Below are positions 1 through 4,598 of a stretch of DNA of 7,539 nt, piece by piece. A program made the translations under genes and the position numbers. The DNA lies in assembly GCA_030626045.1 (NCBI GenBank), contig DAOUPS010000041.1, positions 1 through 7,539 on the forward strand, given 5' to 3'. The stretch comes from a bacterium. Lineage in GTDB: Bacteria > Patescibacteriota > Minisyncoccia > Moranbacterales > DUUL01. The first letter of the stretch is position 1. Every line of letters starts with the position of its first letter. The notes below the pieces were generated by a model. That model was not told the DNA's origin. It was given only the letters and a program-made list of their open reading frames with translations, and searched no databases.

Positions 1-343
1 CTTGCAGATCTCCCCTGGAAAGCATGACCCCTATACTGCAATAAGCCGTATCTTCGTGATCCTTGCCTGAAAAGTAGGTTATCATGCCTTCTATTTCCTC
101 ATTTTTTCCTCTTTGTTCCAGAACTTCTAATCCATCCAATGAACTATTGATCAAGTCGATCATTTCATATTGGCTGTTTTCTCGAGGATAATTATCACGC
201 ACAAATTGTTCCCTTTCTTGGAATAGATCTTCTTCTTGTTTCCCCTTGTAATTGAACTGTTCTGAATCAAGCATACTTTTAGCTAATTTATTGAAAACCC
301 GCTTAAATTTGTATTTCACTGTAATTCTAGATCTTTGTCCCAT
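1..343 (-). CDS. Unrecognised protein, N-terminal 114 residues (runs off left edge)
   Basis: Reading the minus strand from the ATG at 343-341 gives 114 codons without a stop up to the window edge, beginning MGQRSRITVKYKFKRVFNKL and ending in ...CSIGVMLSRGDLQ. The visible part is hydrophilic and charged: a basic first 20 residues, then an acidic, probably helical stretch (about residues 35-90, rich in Glu, Gln and Lys). I see no signal peptide, membrane segment or family motif. The gene is divergent from the PEGA gene across a 121-nt gap. No Shine-Dalgarno sequence precedes the ATG; the start was chosen because it is the first ATG of a long open frame. I do not recognise it and assign no function. 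That it is coding is supported by the open frame and plausible amino-acid composition. Confidence 0.6.
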   Translation of the reverse strand, partial: MGQRSRITVKYKFKRVFNKLAKSMLDSEQFNYKGKQEEDLFQEREQFVRDNYPRENSQYEMIDLINSSLDGLEVLEQRGKNEEIEGMITYFSGKDHEDTAYCSIGVMLSRGDLQ

Positions 344-404
344 TATTATCAAGTACTAAAGAGTCAAATAGACCGAATATTTTCGATTATCTGAAATTGA
401 AATA

Positions 405-433
405 TTGAAATAATTGGTGATTTGATGTACAAT
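405..433 (+). promoter_or_regulatory. Sigma70-type promoter for the PEGA/propeller gene
   Basis: TTGAAA (405-410) and TACAAT (428-433) are separated by exactly 17 nt, 5 of 6 consensus matches each. Transcription would start near 440, leaving a leader of only about 25 nt before the ATG at 465, with no Shine-Dalgarno sequence. Just upstream the hexamer TGAAAT occurs three times (392-397, 398-403, 406-411), the last overlapping the -35 box. This could be an operator or simply AT-rich sequence. Confidence 0.6.
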
Positions 434-464
434 AACAACTGATTAAGACAATAGCTACAACCGG

Positions 465-2084
465 ATGACGCTTCTACAAAGGAGATTTTTTTTGTTTTTT
501 TTCGCGGTGCTTTTTGTGACAACGGCGCCGATTATTGTTTTGTTCGCGAAAGGATACCGGTTTGACAGCCACGGAAAGATCTTTATTTACAGCGGATCTG
601 TAACCGTCAAAAGCTGGCCGAGAGATGTTGACATTTATATAAATAACAAAAAACAAGAAAAAAAGAAGGTCAATGTCATTAACAGTTCTTACACGATAAA
701 CGGCATTCGTCCCGGAAAATACGTTGTCCGGTGTGAAAAAGACGGCTATACGTCTTGGACTAAGAATATTGAGGTTCACTCCGGCATTTCAACGGAAATG
801 TGGAATATTCTCCTTTTTCCGGTAGATAATATGGAGGTTAAGCAATTCTCACCTAAAAATGCCACGCAGTTCTTTCTGTCACCGCGTGACAAGAATGAGG
901 TCGTCTTTTTTTCAAAGGACAATAACAAAAATATTGTTTCTGTTTTTGACGCTGGTGAAAATAAGCATGAGCAGATCTACCAGACGGATTCATTCGATTT
1001 TATTCCTCCGGAGGAAAAAGAGAACATTGAGTGGAGTAGTGATGAAAAGCGAATACTTATTCCTTTTCAAAAAGACGGTGAGAAAGTATTCATTATTGCC
1101 AGGATCAAAAAAGAAGATCTGAAAGATATTATAGATCTCAACTCTGTCTTTGCAGAAGAAATTGAGCGCAGGGAAAAACAGAAAGCTCCCGGCACGCCAT
1201 TAGTGCCCGCTCGCTCACAGCAGGAACAAAAAGAGGTTGGCGAACTTGAGCCCGGCAACATAGGGAGCTCTCCCGACTCCGATGTTAACAGCGCTAAACA
1301 ATTTAAAAAAGTTCGCTGGATGTTTGATAAAAATGACGAGCTGGTGATATTGAACAAAGATCATGAGCTGTACTATATCTATATTGAAAAACCGGAGGAA
1401 ATGATCTTAATTGACGATCAAGTAAGCGGATTTGATTTTGCGGGAAACAGAATTTATTACACCCAGCTTCCAAACAACATTGTCTGGGAAATTAAGAACA
1501 ATGATATTGGAACAAAGCATCAGATCACAAACACTGCCATAACATCTGAAAAAAATGATTTTGTTGAATTGATCGCTTATGATCAATATCGCATGGCTAT
1601 CATAACGCAGGAAAGAGATCTGTACGTTTATAATCACGAAAAAGAAAAAGCGGAGATCAGTATGAACAAGATCATTAACGGCGCTCGTGACATGCAATTT
1701 AGCGATGACGGAAAAAAACTTCTTTATTGGACCACCAATGAGATATGGTGCCTAATGCTCAGAGAATGGAAAGTACAGCCGATCAGAGAAAAAGGAGCTA
1801 AGCTTTTCATTACGCGCCTTTCCCAACCGATAAAAAATGTCCAATGGATGGACAATTATGAAAATTTACTTTTTTCTGTTGGAAGAACAATAAAATCAGC
1901 CTCATTGGATACTCGAAGCCACGCGCATATTGTCGACGTGATGACGTTGGAAGATGATATCGGAGAAAGAGAAATGTTCTATAACAAGGCCAGCCAACGA
2001 TTATTCATGATAACCAAACAAAACGAGAACAACACTTTACAATCAGCCTTGCTTATCAACAAAACAGGATTCTTAGGACTGTAG
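465..2084 (+). CDS. Membrane-anchored PEGA-domain protein with beta-propeller-like C-terminal region
   Basis: This 539-residue protein is predicted to be envelope-anchored. Residues 8-28 form one hydrophobic helix after a short basic N-terminus (MTLLQRR), suggesting a signal anchor with the bulk outside the membrane. Residues about 43-105 fit a PEGA domain: a beta strand (SGSVTVKS), then INGIRPGKYVVRCEKDGY, the usual turn before a strand ending in Tyr. From about 125 on, repeated strands with W/F-x-x-D-x-x-x-L/I patterns (IEWSSDEKRILI near 188, VRWMFDKNDELVIL near 283, MQFSDDGKKLLYW near 410, VQWMDNYENLLF near 459) indicate a TolB/WD40-like beta-propeller. Residues about 230-280 are a polar Pro/Glu/Ser-rich linker interrupting the propeller. 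The start at 465 is the only ATG after the in-frame stop at 444. PEGA-plus-propeller proteins are common in CPR genomes; their role is unknown, probably binding surface polysaccharide or protein. Confidence 0.88.
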   Translation: MTLLQRRFFLFFFAVLFVTTAPIIVLFAKGYRFDSHGKIFIYSGSVTVKSWPRDVDIYINNKKQEKKKVNVINSSYTINGIRPGKYVVRCEKDGYTSWTKNIEVHSGISTEMWNILLFPVDNMEVKQFSPKNATQFFLSPRDKNEVVFFSKDNNKNIVSVFDAGENKHEQIYQTDSFDFIPPEEKENIEWSSDEKRILIPFQKDGEKVFIIARIKKEDLKDIIDLNSVFAEEIERREKQKAPGTPLVPARSQQEQKEVGELEPGNIGSSPDSDVNSAKQFKKVRWMFDKNDELVILNKDHELYYIYIEKPEEMILIDDQVSGFDFAGNRIYYTQLPNNIVWEIKNNDIGTKHQITNTAITSEKNDFVELIAYDQYRMAIITQERDLYVYNHEKEKAEISMNKIINGARDMQFSDDGKKLLYWTTNEIWCLMLREWKVQPIREKGAKLFITRLSQPIKNVQWMDNYENLLFSVGRTIKSASLDTRSHAHIVDVMTLEDDIGEREMFYNKASQRLFMITKQNENNTLQSALLINKTGFLGL

Positions 2085-2114
2085 AAGGATAAAAATGGTC
2101 GGAATATGCCTTAC

Positions 2115-2206
2115 GCCTACAACGCATCTGTGATTAAAAATACGTAATGACATTTTAGTTTATTCTACGATAATAAACATGGTAGTTCAGATATAACTTG
2201 TTAGGC
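2115..2206 (+). repeat. attC-like imperfect palindrome (integron cassette recombination-site architecture)
   Basis: The left arm GCCTACAACGC-ATCTG (2115-2130) pairs imperfectly with the right arm CAGAT-ATAACTT-GTTAGGC (2188-2206). GTTAGGC fits the attC R' consensus GTTRRRY; GCCTACAAC is a one-base-deleted version of the R'' start GCCTAACAAC, which occurs intact at 2997. The centre contains a 7-bp hairpin, GTTTATT/AATAAAC (2158-2164 and 2172-2178), with a 7-nt loop, like the variable terminal structure of attC sites. The 92-nt length is within the usual attC range. It begins 30 nt after the PEGA gene stop. An alternative is a chance or non-integron palindrome, but core, spacing, length and orientation relative to the next gene all agree. 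Confidence 0.6.
2147..2174 (+). promoter_or_regulatory. Possible promoter inside the attC-like palindrome
   Basis: ATGACA (2147-2152) and GATAAT (2169-2174), spaced by 16 nt, could start transcription near 2181 and read into the methyltransferase at 2238. The -10 box lies in the loop and right arm of the central hairpin, so promoter and folded site would exclude each other. AT-rich sequence makes chance matches likely. Confidence 0.25.
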
Positions 2207-2210
2207 AAAA

Positions 2211-2231
2211 TAAATAACTTTTCATTCTTTT
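2211..2231 (+). repeat. Left copy of perfect 21-bp inverted repeat
   Basis: It starts TAAATAACTTTT and is the exact reverse complement of 2972-2992. It lies between the attC-like R' box and the methyltransferase start codon, where a ribosome binding site would be expected; it contains no Shine-Dalgarno sequence. Confidence 0.9.
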
Positions 2232-2237
2232 TATTTT

Positions 2238-2981
2238 ATGGAAAAAGAACCACTACAATTTTTAAAAATTAAAGAGCTGGATTTATTATCTACTGAACAG
2301 CAGCAACAAATCATGATGCAATTAGAAAAACATGAGCACAATAGATATACCACTGATATTGCCCTATCCGATACTAAAACCTTAAAAAATTTTATCGTTC
2401 ATCCTGAAGTGCTCCGTCCTGAAAGTATGACTAGCTTATTTCTAGCTAAACATTTATATGGAGAACAACATTTATATAATGGGAAATTCGCCATAGATAT
2501 TGGTTGCGGAAGTGGAATACAAGGCGTGACAATGGGTATTGGAGGTGCTAAACAGGTTATTCTATCCGATATATCTATGCGAGCGATTACAAATGCAAAG
2601 GAAAATATTGAAAAATTTCAGTTATTAGACAAGGCTAATGTGGTTCAAAGCGACCTTTTTACAAATATTGAAGATATGGCGGATGTAATTGTTTTCAATC
2701 ATCCGTTCTTTCCGACTAATCCAATAAAAGATAAGGCTGTATCAATATCAATGCTAGACAAAGGAGATCTCATCCATAGATTTTTAGAGGAAGCAAAAAC
2801 GCGTTTAAATAAGGATGGGGTTATTATAATGCCGTACCTTCAACTAGCTGGAGAAGTTAATAACCCTGAAATTCAAGGACCAAAGCACAATTTAGATGTT
2901 GATATTGTGGTTCGTCAAAATATAGATTCGGGTTTACAAAAAGGTCTTATTTCTATTTATCATTTAAAGATAAAAGAATGA
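2238..2981 (+). CDS. Class I SAM-dependent methyltransferase (MTS/PrmC-like)
   Basis: 247 residues. Motif I, the SAM-binding glycine loop, is AIDIGCGSGIQG (residues 85-96); the acidic residue expected to contact SAM at the end of strand 2 is D111 in ILSDIS; motif III is SDLF (138-141); motif IV is IVFNHPFFP (151-159), an NPPF-type catalytic loop with His in place of the first Pro. NPPY/NPPF loops occur in methyltransferases acting on exocyclic or amide nitrogens (PrmC/HemK, RsmC, TrmN6 and DNA amino-methyltransferases), so an N-methyltransferase is likely, but the substrate cannot be named. Residues 1-80 are a poorly conserved substrate-side segment. The first ATG after the attC-like site is used; no Shine-Dalgarno sequence is seen. 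Two hand-counted lines give about 40% G+C, unlike the next gene. Its inverted-repeat brackets suggest acquisition as a cassette. Confidence 0.88.
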   Translation: MEKEPLQFLKIKELDLLSTEQQQQIMMQLEKHEHNRYTTDIALSDTKTLKNFIVHPEVLRPESMTSLFLAKHLYGEQHLYNGKFAIDIGCGSGIQGVTMGIGGAKQVILSDISMRAITNAKENIEKFQLLDKANVVQSDLFTNIEDMADVIVFNHPFFPTNPIKDKAVSISMLDKGDLIHRFLEEAKTRLNKDGVIIMPYLQLAGEVNNPEIQGPKHNLDVDIVVRQNIDSGLQKGLISIYHLKIKE

Positions 2982-2992
2982 AAAGTTATTTA
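2972..2992 (+). repeat. Right copy of perfect 21-bp inverted repeat, overlapping the stop codon
   Basis: Reverse complement of 2211-2231. It covers the last codons and the TGA stop (2979-2981) of the methyltransferase, so the repeat is partly coding. It is followed by CATC and GCCTAAC. Confidence 0.9.
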
Positions 2993-2996
2993 CATC

Positions 2997-3019
2997 GCCT
3001 AACAACGCGATATCTGAAG
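2997..3019 (+). repeat. attC-like left half-site without a matching right half
   Basis: GCCTAACAACGCG followed by ATATCTGAAG closely resembles the left arm of many attC sites (R'' box RYYYAAC, then L''). It aligns with 2115-2130, including the shared ATCTG. Between here and the gene at 3074 I find no GTTRRRY box and no complementary right arm, so the site appears truncated. Confidence 0.5.
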
Positions 3020-3031
3020 TTTTTAAAAGCC
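3020..3031 (+). repeat. 12-bp inverted repeat bracketing the hydrolase-like gene (left copy)
   Basis: TTTTTAAAAGCC here is the exact reverse complement of GGCTTTTAAAAA at 3668-3679. The right copy overlaps the stop codon of the gene at 3074-3676, as in the two neighbouring units. It is shorter and more AT-rich than the other pairs, so chance is a real possibility. Confidence 0.4.
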
Positions 3032-3073
3032 TAGAAAATAAAGTTTTATATTAAGTAAAGAGTTTGATTTTTT

Positions 3074-3676
3074 ATGAAAAACAAATTGATAATAATTCAT
3101 GGAGCAAATGCTTTGAGCTCTAAAAATCAATCTCTTCAAAAGTTAATTTCAATTATTTACAAATATTTTTTTAATTTTATACCAGAATATAACACAAAAA
3201 ATCCATGGATTGATGTATTTCCTAAACTTAAATATGAAATAATTGAATTAAAATGGAGTGGCAAAATAATACCTTATGATGTATCGAAAACTTCAAAAAA
3301 GTTATCAGAACTTCTTGATTCAAATCCAGATAAAAATTATATATTTCTAACTGAAAGTATTGGAACTGAAATTGCTCTCTCAGCAATTGAAAAATCTAAG
3401 GCAAAAAATATTAAAAAGATAATCTCGATTTGTCCAATAAGCAAACCAAGAAATATTAAAGATTTTTCAATAGTTTCATTAAAATCAAAAAATGATATTT
3501 TTGCAAGATTTTCAAATAAAGTTCTTTGGCCACTCCATTTTTTTAGGTCTACGAAAGGAAACATTGAAGAGATCAGTTTAGAAAATATTAGACATGATCA
3601 ATTTGTTCCGAATCATAAAATTAAAAAAAATCAAACTCTTTTGGAATTAGTTGAAAATAAAATGAACGGCTTTTAA
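3074..3676 (+). CDS. Small alpha/beta-hydrolase-fold protein (serine-hydrolase-like)
   Basis: 200 residues. The layout matches a compact alpha/beta hydrolase: strand plus oxyanion segment IIIHGAN (6-12), nucleophile elbow FLTESIGTE (91-99) with Ser95, acid candidate Asp141 in SKND after the strand SIVSLKS, and His174 in IRHDQFVPN near the C-terminus. The elbow reads T-E-S-I-G, so the first glycine of GxSxG is replaced by Thr. Size and order resemble RBBP9/YdeN-type serine hydrolases; substrate unknown. Hand counting over 3121-3600 gives about 24% G+C, far below both neighbours, which suggests a separate origin. No Shine-Dalgarno sequence is seen; the ATG at 3074 directly precedes the HG strand expected at the N-terminus. 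A weak -10-like TATATT lies at 3047-3052. Fold fairly sure, activity unproven. Confidence 0.72.
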   Translation: MKNKLIIIHGANALSSKNQSLQKLISIIYKYFFNFIPEYNTKNPWIDVFPKLKYEIIELKWSGKIIPYDVSKTSKKLSELLDSNPDKNYIFLTESIGTEIALSAIEKSKAKNIKKIISICPISKPRNIKDFSIVSLKSKNDIFARFSNKVLWPLHFFRSTKGNIEEISLENIRHDQFVPNHKIKKNQTLLELVENKMNGF

Positions 3677-3679
3677 AAA

Positions 3680-3716
3680 TTACTGTCCCTTCGGTCGGTC
3701 GTCTTGCAGACTCCCC
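3680..3716. other. Short G+C-rich patch between units 2 and 3
   Basis: TACTGTCCC, then TCGGTCGGTCG (3691-3701), then the small hairpin GTCT-tgc-AGAC (3701-3711). It stands out from the surrounding AT-rich DNA and may be the remnant of another recombination site. Nothing codes here. Confidence 0.35.
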
Positions 3717-3800
3717 ACATAACAAGGATTATGAGGGAAATTCCTGTTGAATTTTCCCAAATTTGCTTCGCAAACTTCTCATAATCCTGATGTTGTACGA
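3717..3800 (+). repeat. Palindromic element A, foldable as a three-way junction
   Basis: The outer stem GGATTATGAG (3726-3735) pairs perfectly with CTCATAATCC (3778-3787). Inside are two hairpins: GGAAATTC/GAATTTTCC (3736-3743 and 3749-3757, one bulge) and TTTGC-ttc-GCAAA (3762-3774). Outside the main stem, ACATAAC (3717-3723) and GTTGTAC (3792-3798) sit where the R'' and R' boxes of an attC site would be. They keep AAC and GTT but do not otherwise fit the consensus and pair only in part. Confidence 0.6.
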
Positions 3801-3819
3801 AATAATTTATTTTTTAAAC
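3793..3819 (+). repeat. Left copy of 27-nt inverted repeat (25 matches)
   Basis: TTGTACGA, AA, then TAATTTATTTTTTAAAC. The reverse complement of 4124-4150 is identical except for the two central bases (AA here, TG there). It lies between element A and the 99-residue gene. Confidence 0.85.
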
Positions 3820-3829
3820 TCTTATAATT

Positions 3830-4129
3830 ATGGAAAATATCAAAACAACAATTGAGCAAGAACCGGCTCCAAAGAACATTAGTTCTGAATTTCTTAATAT
3901 GAGTGTATCCGAATTTATGGATTTTTTAAGGACACAACGCAAGGAGCCTTCGCTTTCGATTACCATAGATTGGGTAAATGTCCCAACTGCGAGAAAACTA
4001 AAAGCATTTCTTGAAGATTTTAGCGCTTTAGGCAAACAAAAAAGATTTGCAGCCATCAGAGCTACAGAGGATCAGTACAAACAAGAATTAAATGTTTTCG
4101 CATCTGGTGTAAAGTGGGAACGGGTTTAA
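3830..4129 (+). CDS. 99-residue unknown protein, single gene of cassette-like unit 3
   Basis: I do not recognise a family. The protein is soluble, with no signal peptide or membrane segment. Residues 1-22 are polar and probably disordered, followed by a helix-like segment (SVSEFMDFLRTQ, about 25-36), a strand-like stretch SLSITIDWVNV (41-51) and a basic amphipathic helix (TARKLKAFLEDFSALGKQKR, 53-72). The coding case rests on a full open frame, balanced composition and position between the inverted repeats. The ATG at 3830 follows TATAAT (3823-3828) by one base. If that is a real -10 box, transcription would start inside this frame and Met24 (3899) would be the usable start. The stop codon TAA lies inside the right inverted repeat. 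Confidence 0.55.
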   Translation: MENIKTTIEQEPAPKNISSEFLNMSVSEFMDFLRTQRKEPSLSITIDWVNVPTARKLKAFLEDFSALGKQKRFAAIRATEDQYKQELNVFASGVKWERV

Positions 4130-4150
4130 AAAATAAATTACATCGTACAA
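4124..4150 (+). repeat. Right copy of 27-nt inverted repeat, overlapping the stop codon
   Basis: GTTTAAAAAATAAATTA, CA, then TCGTACAA; partner of 3793-3819. It contains the stop TAA (4127-4129) of the 99-residue gene and the TTACATCG motif (4138-4145) that also ends unit 1 (2990-2997). Confidence 0.85.
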
Positions 4151-4297
4151 TACCGAATATGAGGTTCCAGAAATTTGCCTTAATAAATTATAATAATGAG
4201 TGCAAATTTCTTCCACCCAAATTTTTGTTCTCTCTTTTGTTAATAATTTTAATAATGTAGAGAGAATAGAAACTTCTCATATTCGGATATGCTATCG
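4143..4297 (+). repeat. Palindromic element B, foldable as a three-way junction
   Basis: The outer stem CCGAATATGAG (4153-4163) pairs perfectly with CTCATATTCGG (4276-4286). Inside are two perfect hairpins: AGAAATTTGC/GCAAATTTCT (4169-4178 and 4202-4211) and TTCTCTCT/AGAGAGAA (4228-4235 and 4259-4266). This is the layout of element A with longer loops and different stem sequences; the innermost part of the outer stem (TATGAG/CTCATA) is shared. After the stem comes GCTATCG (4291-4297), followed by GAAATAA as after element A. Confidence 0.6.
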
Positions 4298-4313
4298 GAA
4301 ATAATTTTATTTT

Positions 4314-4402
4314 TAACGCTTGCTCATCCAAATTCGTCTTCCGCGGAGTTTATCCCGTTGGATAACGGGGTTGTGACGAACTTCGGATGTCCCGAAACGT
4401 TA
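4314..4402 (+). repeat. 89-nt multi-segment imperfect palindrome
   Basis: Three paired segments in register: TAACG/CGTTA (4314-4318, 4398-4402), CATCC/GGATG (4325-4329, 4385-4389) and TTCGTC/GACGAA (4333-4338, 4375-4380). The central hairpin can form either as CCCGTT-ggat-AACGGG (4354-4369) or as TTATCC-cgtt-GGATAA (4350-4365). Paired boxes, spacers and a terminal hairpin recall attC architecture, but there is no GTTRRRY/RYYYAAC pair. Confidence 0.55.
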
Positions 4403-4419
4403 TCGAAAATAAAAATTCT

Positions 4420-4473
4420 AAAAGAGCGGTTCGACTACTTATCACCGCTCACCAGGAACAATAAAGCTCTTTT
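4420..4473. repeat. Nested alternative hairpins
   Basis: AAAAGAGC (4420-4427) pairs with GCTCTTTT (4466-4473). The overlapping GAGCGG (4424-4429) can instead pair with CCGCTC (4445-4450). The two folds exclude each other. Confidence 0.5.
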
Positions 4474-4481
4474 GAAACTTC

Positions 4482-4539
4482 TGCGCTGGTGCGAGTTTGA
4501 CTTGTCTCGCCGTAGTGGAGAGCAACTCGGACCAGCGCA
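4482..4539. repeat. Strong 58-nt G+C-rich hairpin
   Basis: TGCGCTGGT/ACCAGCGCA (4482-4490, 4531-4539), a 2x2 internal loop (GC/GG), GAGTT/AACTC (4493-4497, 4524-4528) and an apical TCTC/GAGA (4505-4508, 4518-4521). No U-tract follows, so it is not an ordinary terminator. Confidence 0.6.
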
Positions 4540-4565
4540 AGGTCTGACGGCGGCTGAACCGGCAG

Positions 4566-4593
4566 TATGTCAAAATAAAAAAGCCGTGACATA
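4566..4593. repeat. 7-bp hairpin at the end of the structured stretch
   Basis: TATGTCA (4566-4572) pairs with TGACATA (4587-4593) around an A-rich loop; CGGCT (4551-4555) and AGCCG (4582-4586) offer a competing pairing. Confidence 0.4.
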
Positions 4594-4598
4594 AATGG

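Larger units (their letters stand above)
2200..3003 (+). mobile_element. Cassette-like unit 1: methyltransferase gene between inverted core boxes
   Basis: The unit runs from GTTAGGC (2200-2206) to its exact inverse GCCTAAC (2997-3003). Next to the cores comes a 4-nt non-matching step (AAAA at 2207-2210, CATC at 2993-2996), then a perfect 21-bp inverted repeat (2211-2231 and 2972-2992). Overall 29 of 32 positions match. The left repeat ends 6 nt before the start codon and the right one overlaps the stop codon. One promoter-poor gene in the same orientation as the attC-like site is typical of a gene cassette. No integrase or transposase is encoded in the window. Confidence 0.5.
4298..4594. other. 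G+C-rich, hairpin-dense stretch; possible structured RNA or decayed cassette sites
   Basis: About 300 nt with at least four separate perfect or near-perfect stems (listed individually). The line 4501-4560 is 63% G+C by hand count, against about 24-40% around it. A 101-codon open frame (4289-4594) crosses it, but its start lies in the repeat at the end of element B, its C-terminal third (RRSGEQLGPAQGLTAAEPA) looks like translated structured DNA, and no domain is visible, so I do not call it a gene. I looked for RNase P, tmRNA and SRP RNA landmarks and saw none. Confidence 0.45.

Noticed and set aside
2095..2133. Mini-frame starting ATGGTCGGA after AAGGAT, just past the PEGA gene
   Set aside because: Only 12 codons, running into the attC-like arm; no support beyond a weak Shine-Dalgarno match.
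3717..4297. CRISPR array reading of the repeated palindromes
   Set aside because: The repeats are not identical, differ in length, and are separated by a whole gene rather than uniform spacers; no cas gene is present.
2100..4300. Insertion sequence or IS200/IS605-type element
   Set aside because: No transposase or HUH/Y1 frame is encoded between the repeats; a non-autonomous derivative remains possible and is covered in the findings.
4289..4594. 101-codon plus-strand frame as a protein-coding gene
   Set aside because: Its ATG lies in the repeat arm of element B, it runs through several strong hairpins, its composition shifts abruptly, and no domain is seen.
4298..4594. Known housekeeping RNA (RNase P, tmRNA, SRP RNA) or tRNA
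   Set aside because: No recognisable conserved cores (for example GAGGAAAGTCC of RNase P) or tRNA T-arm motif were found.
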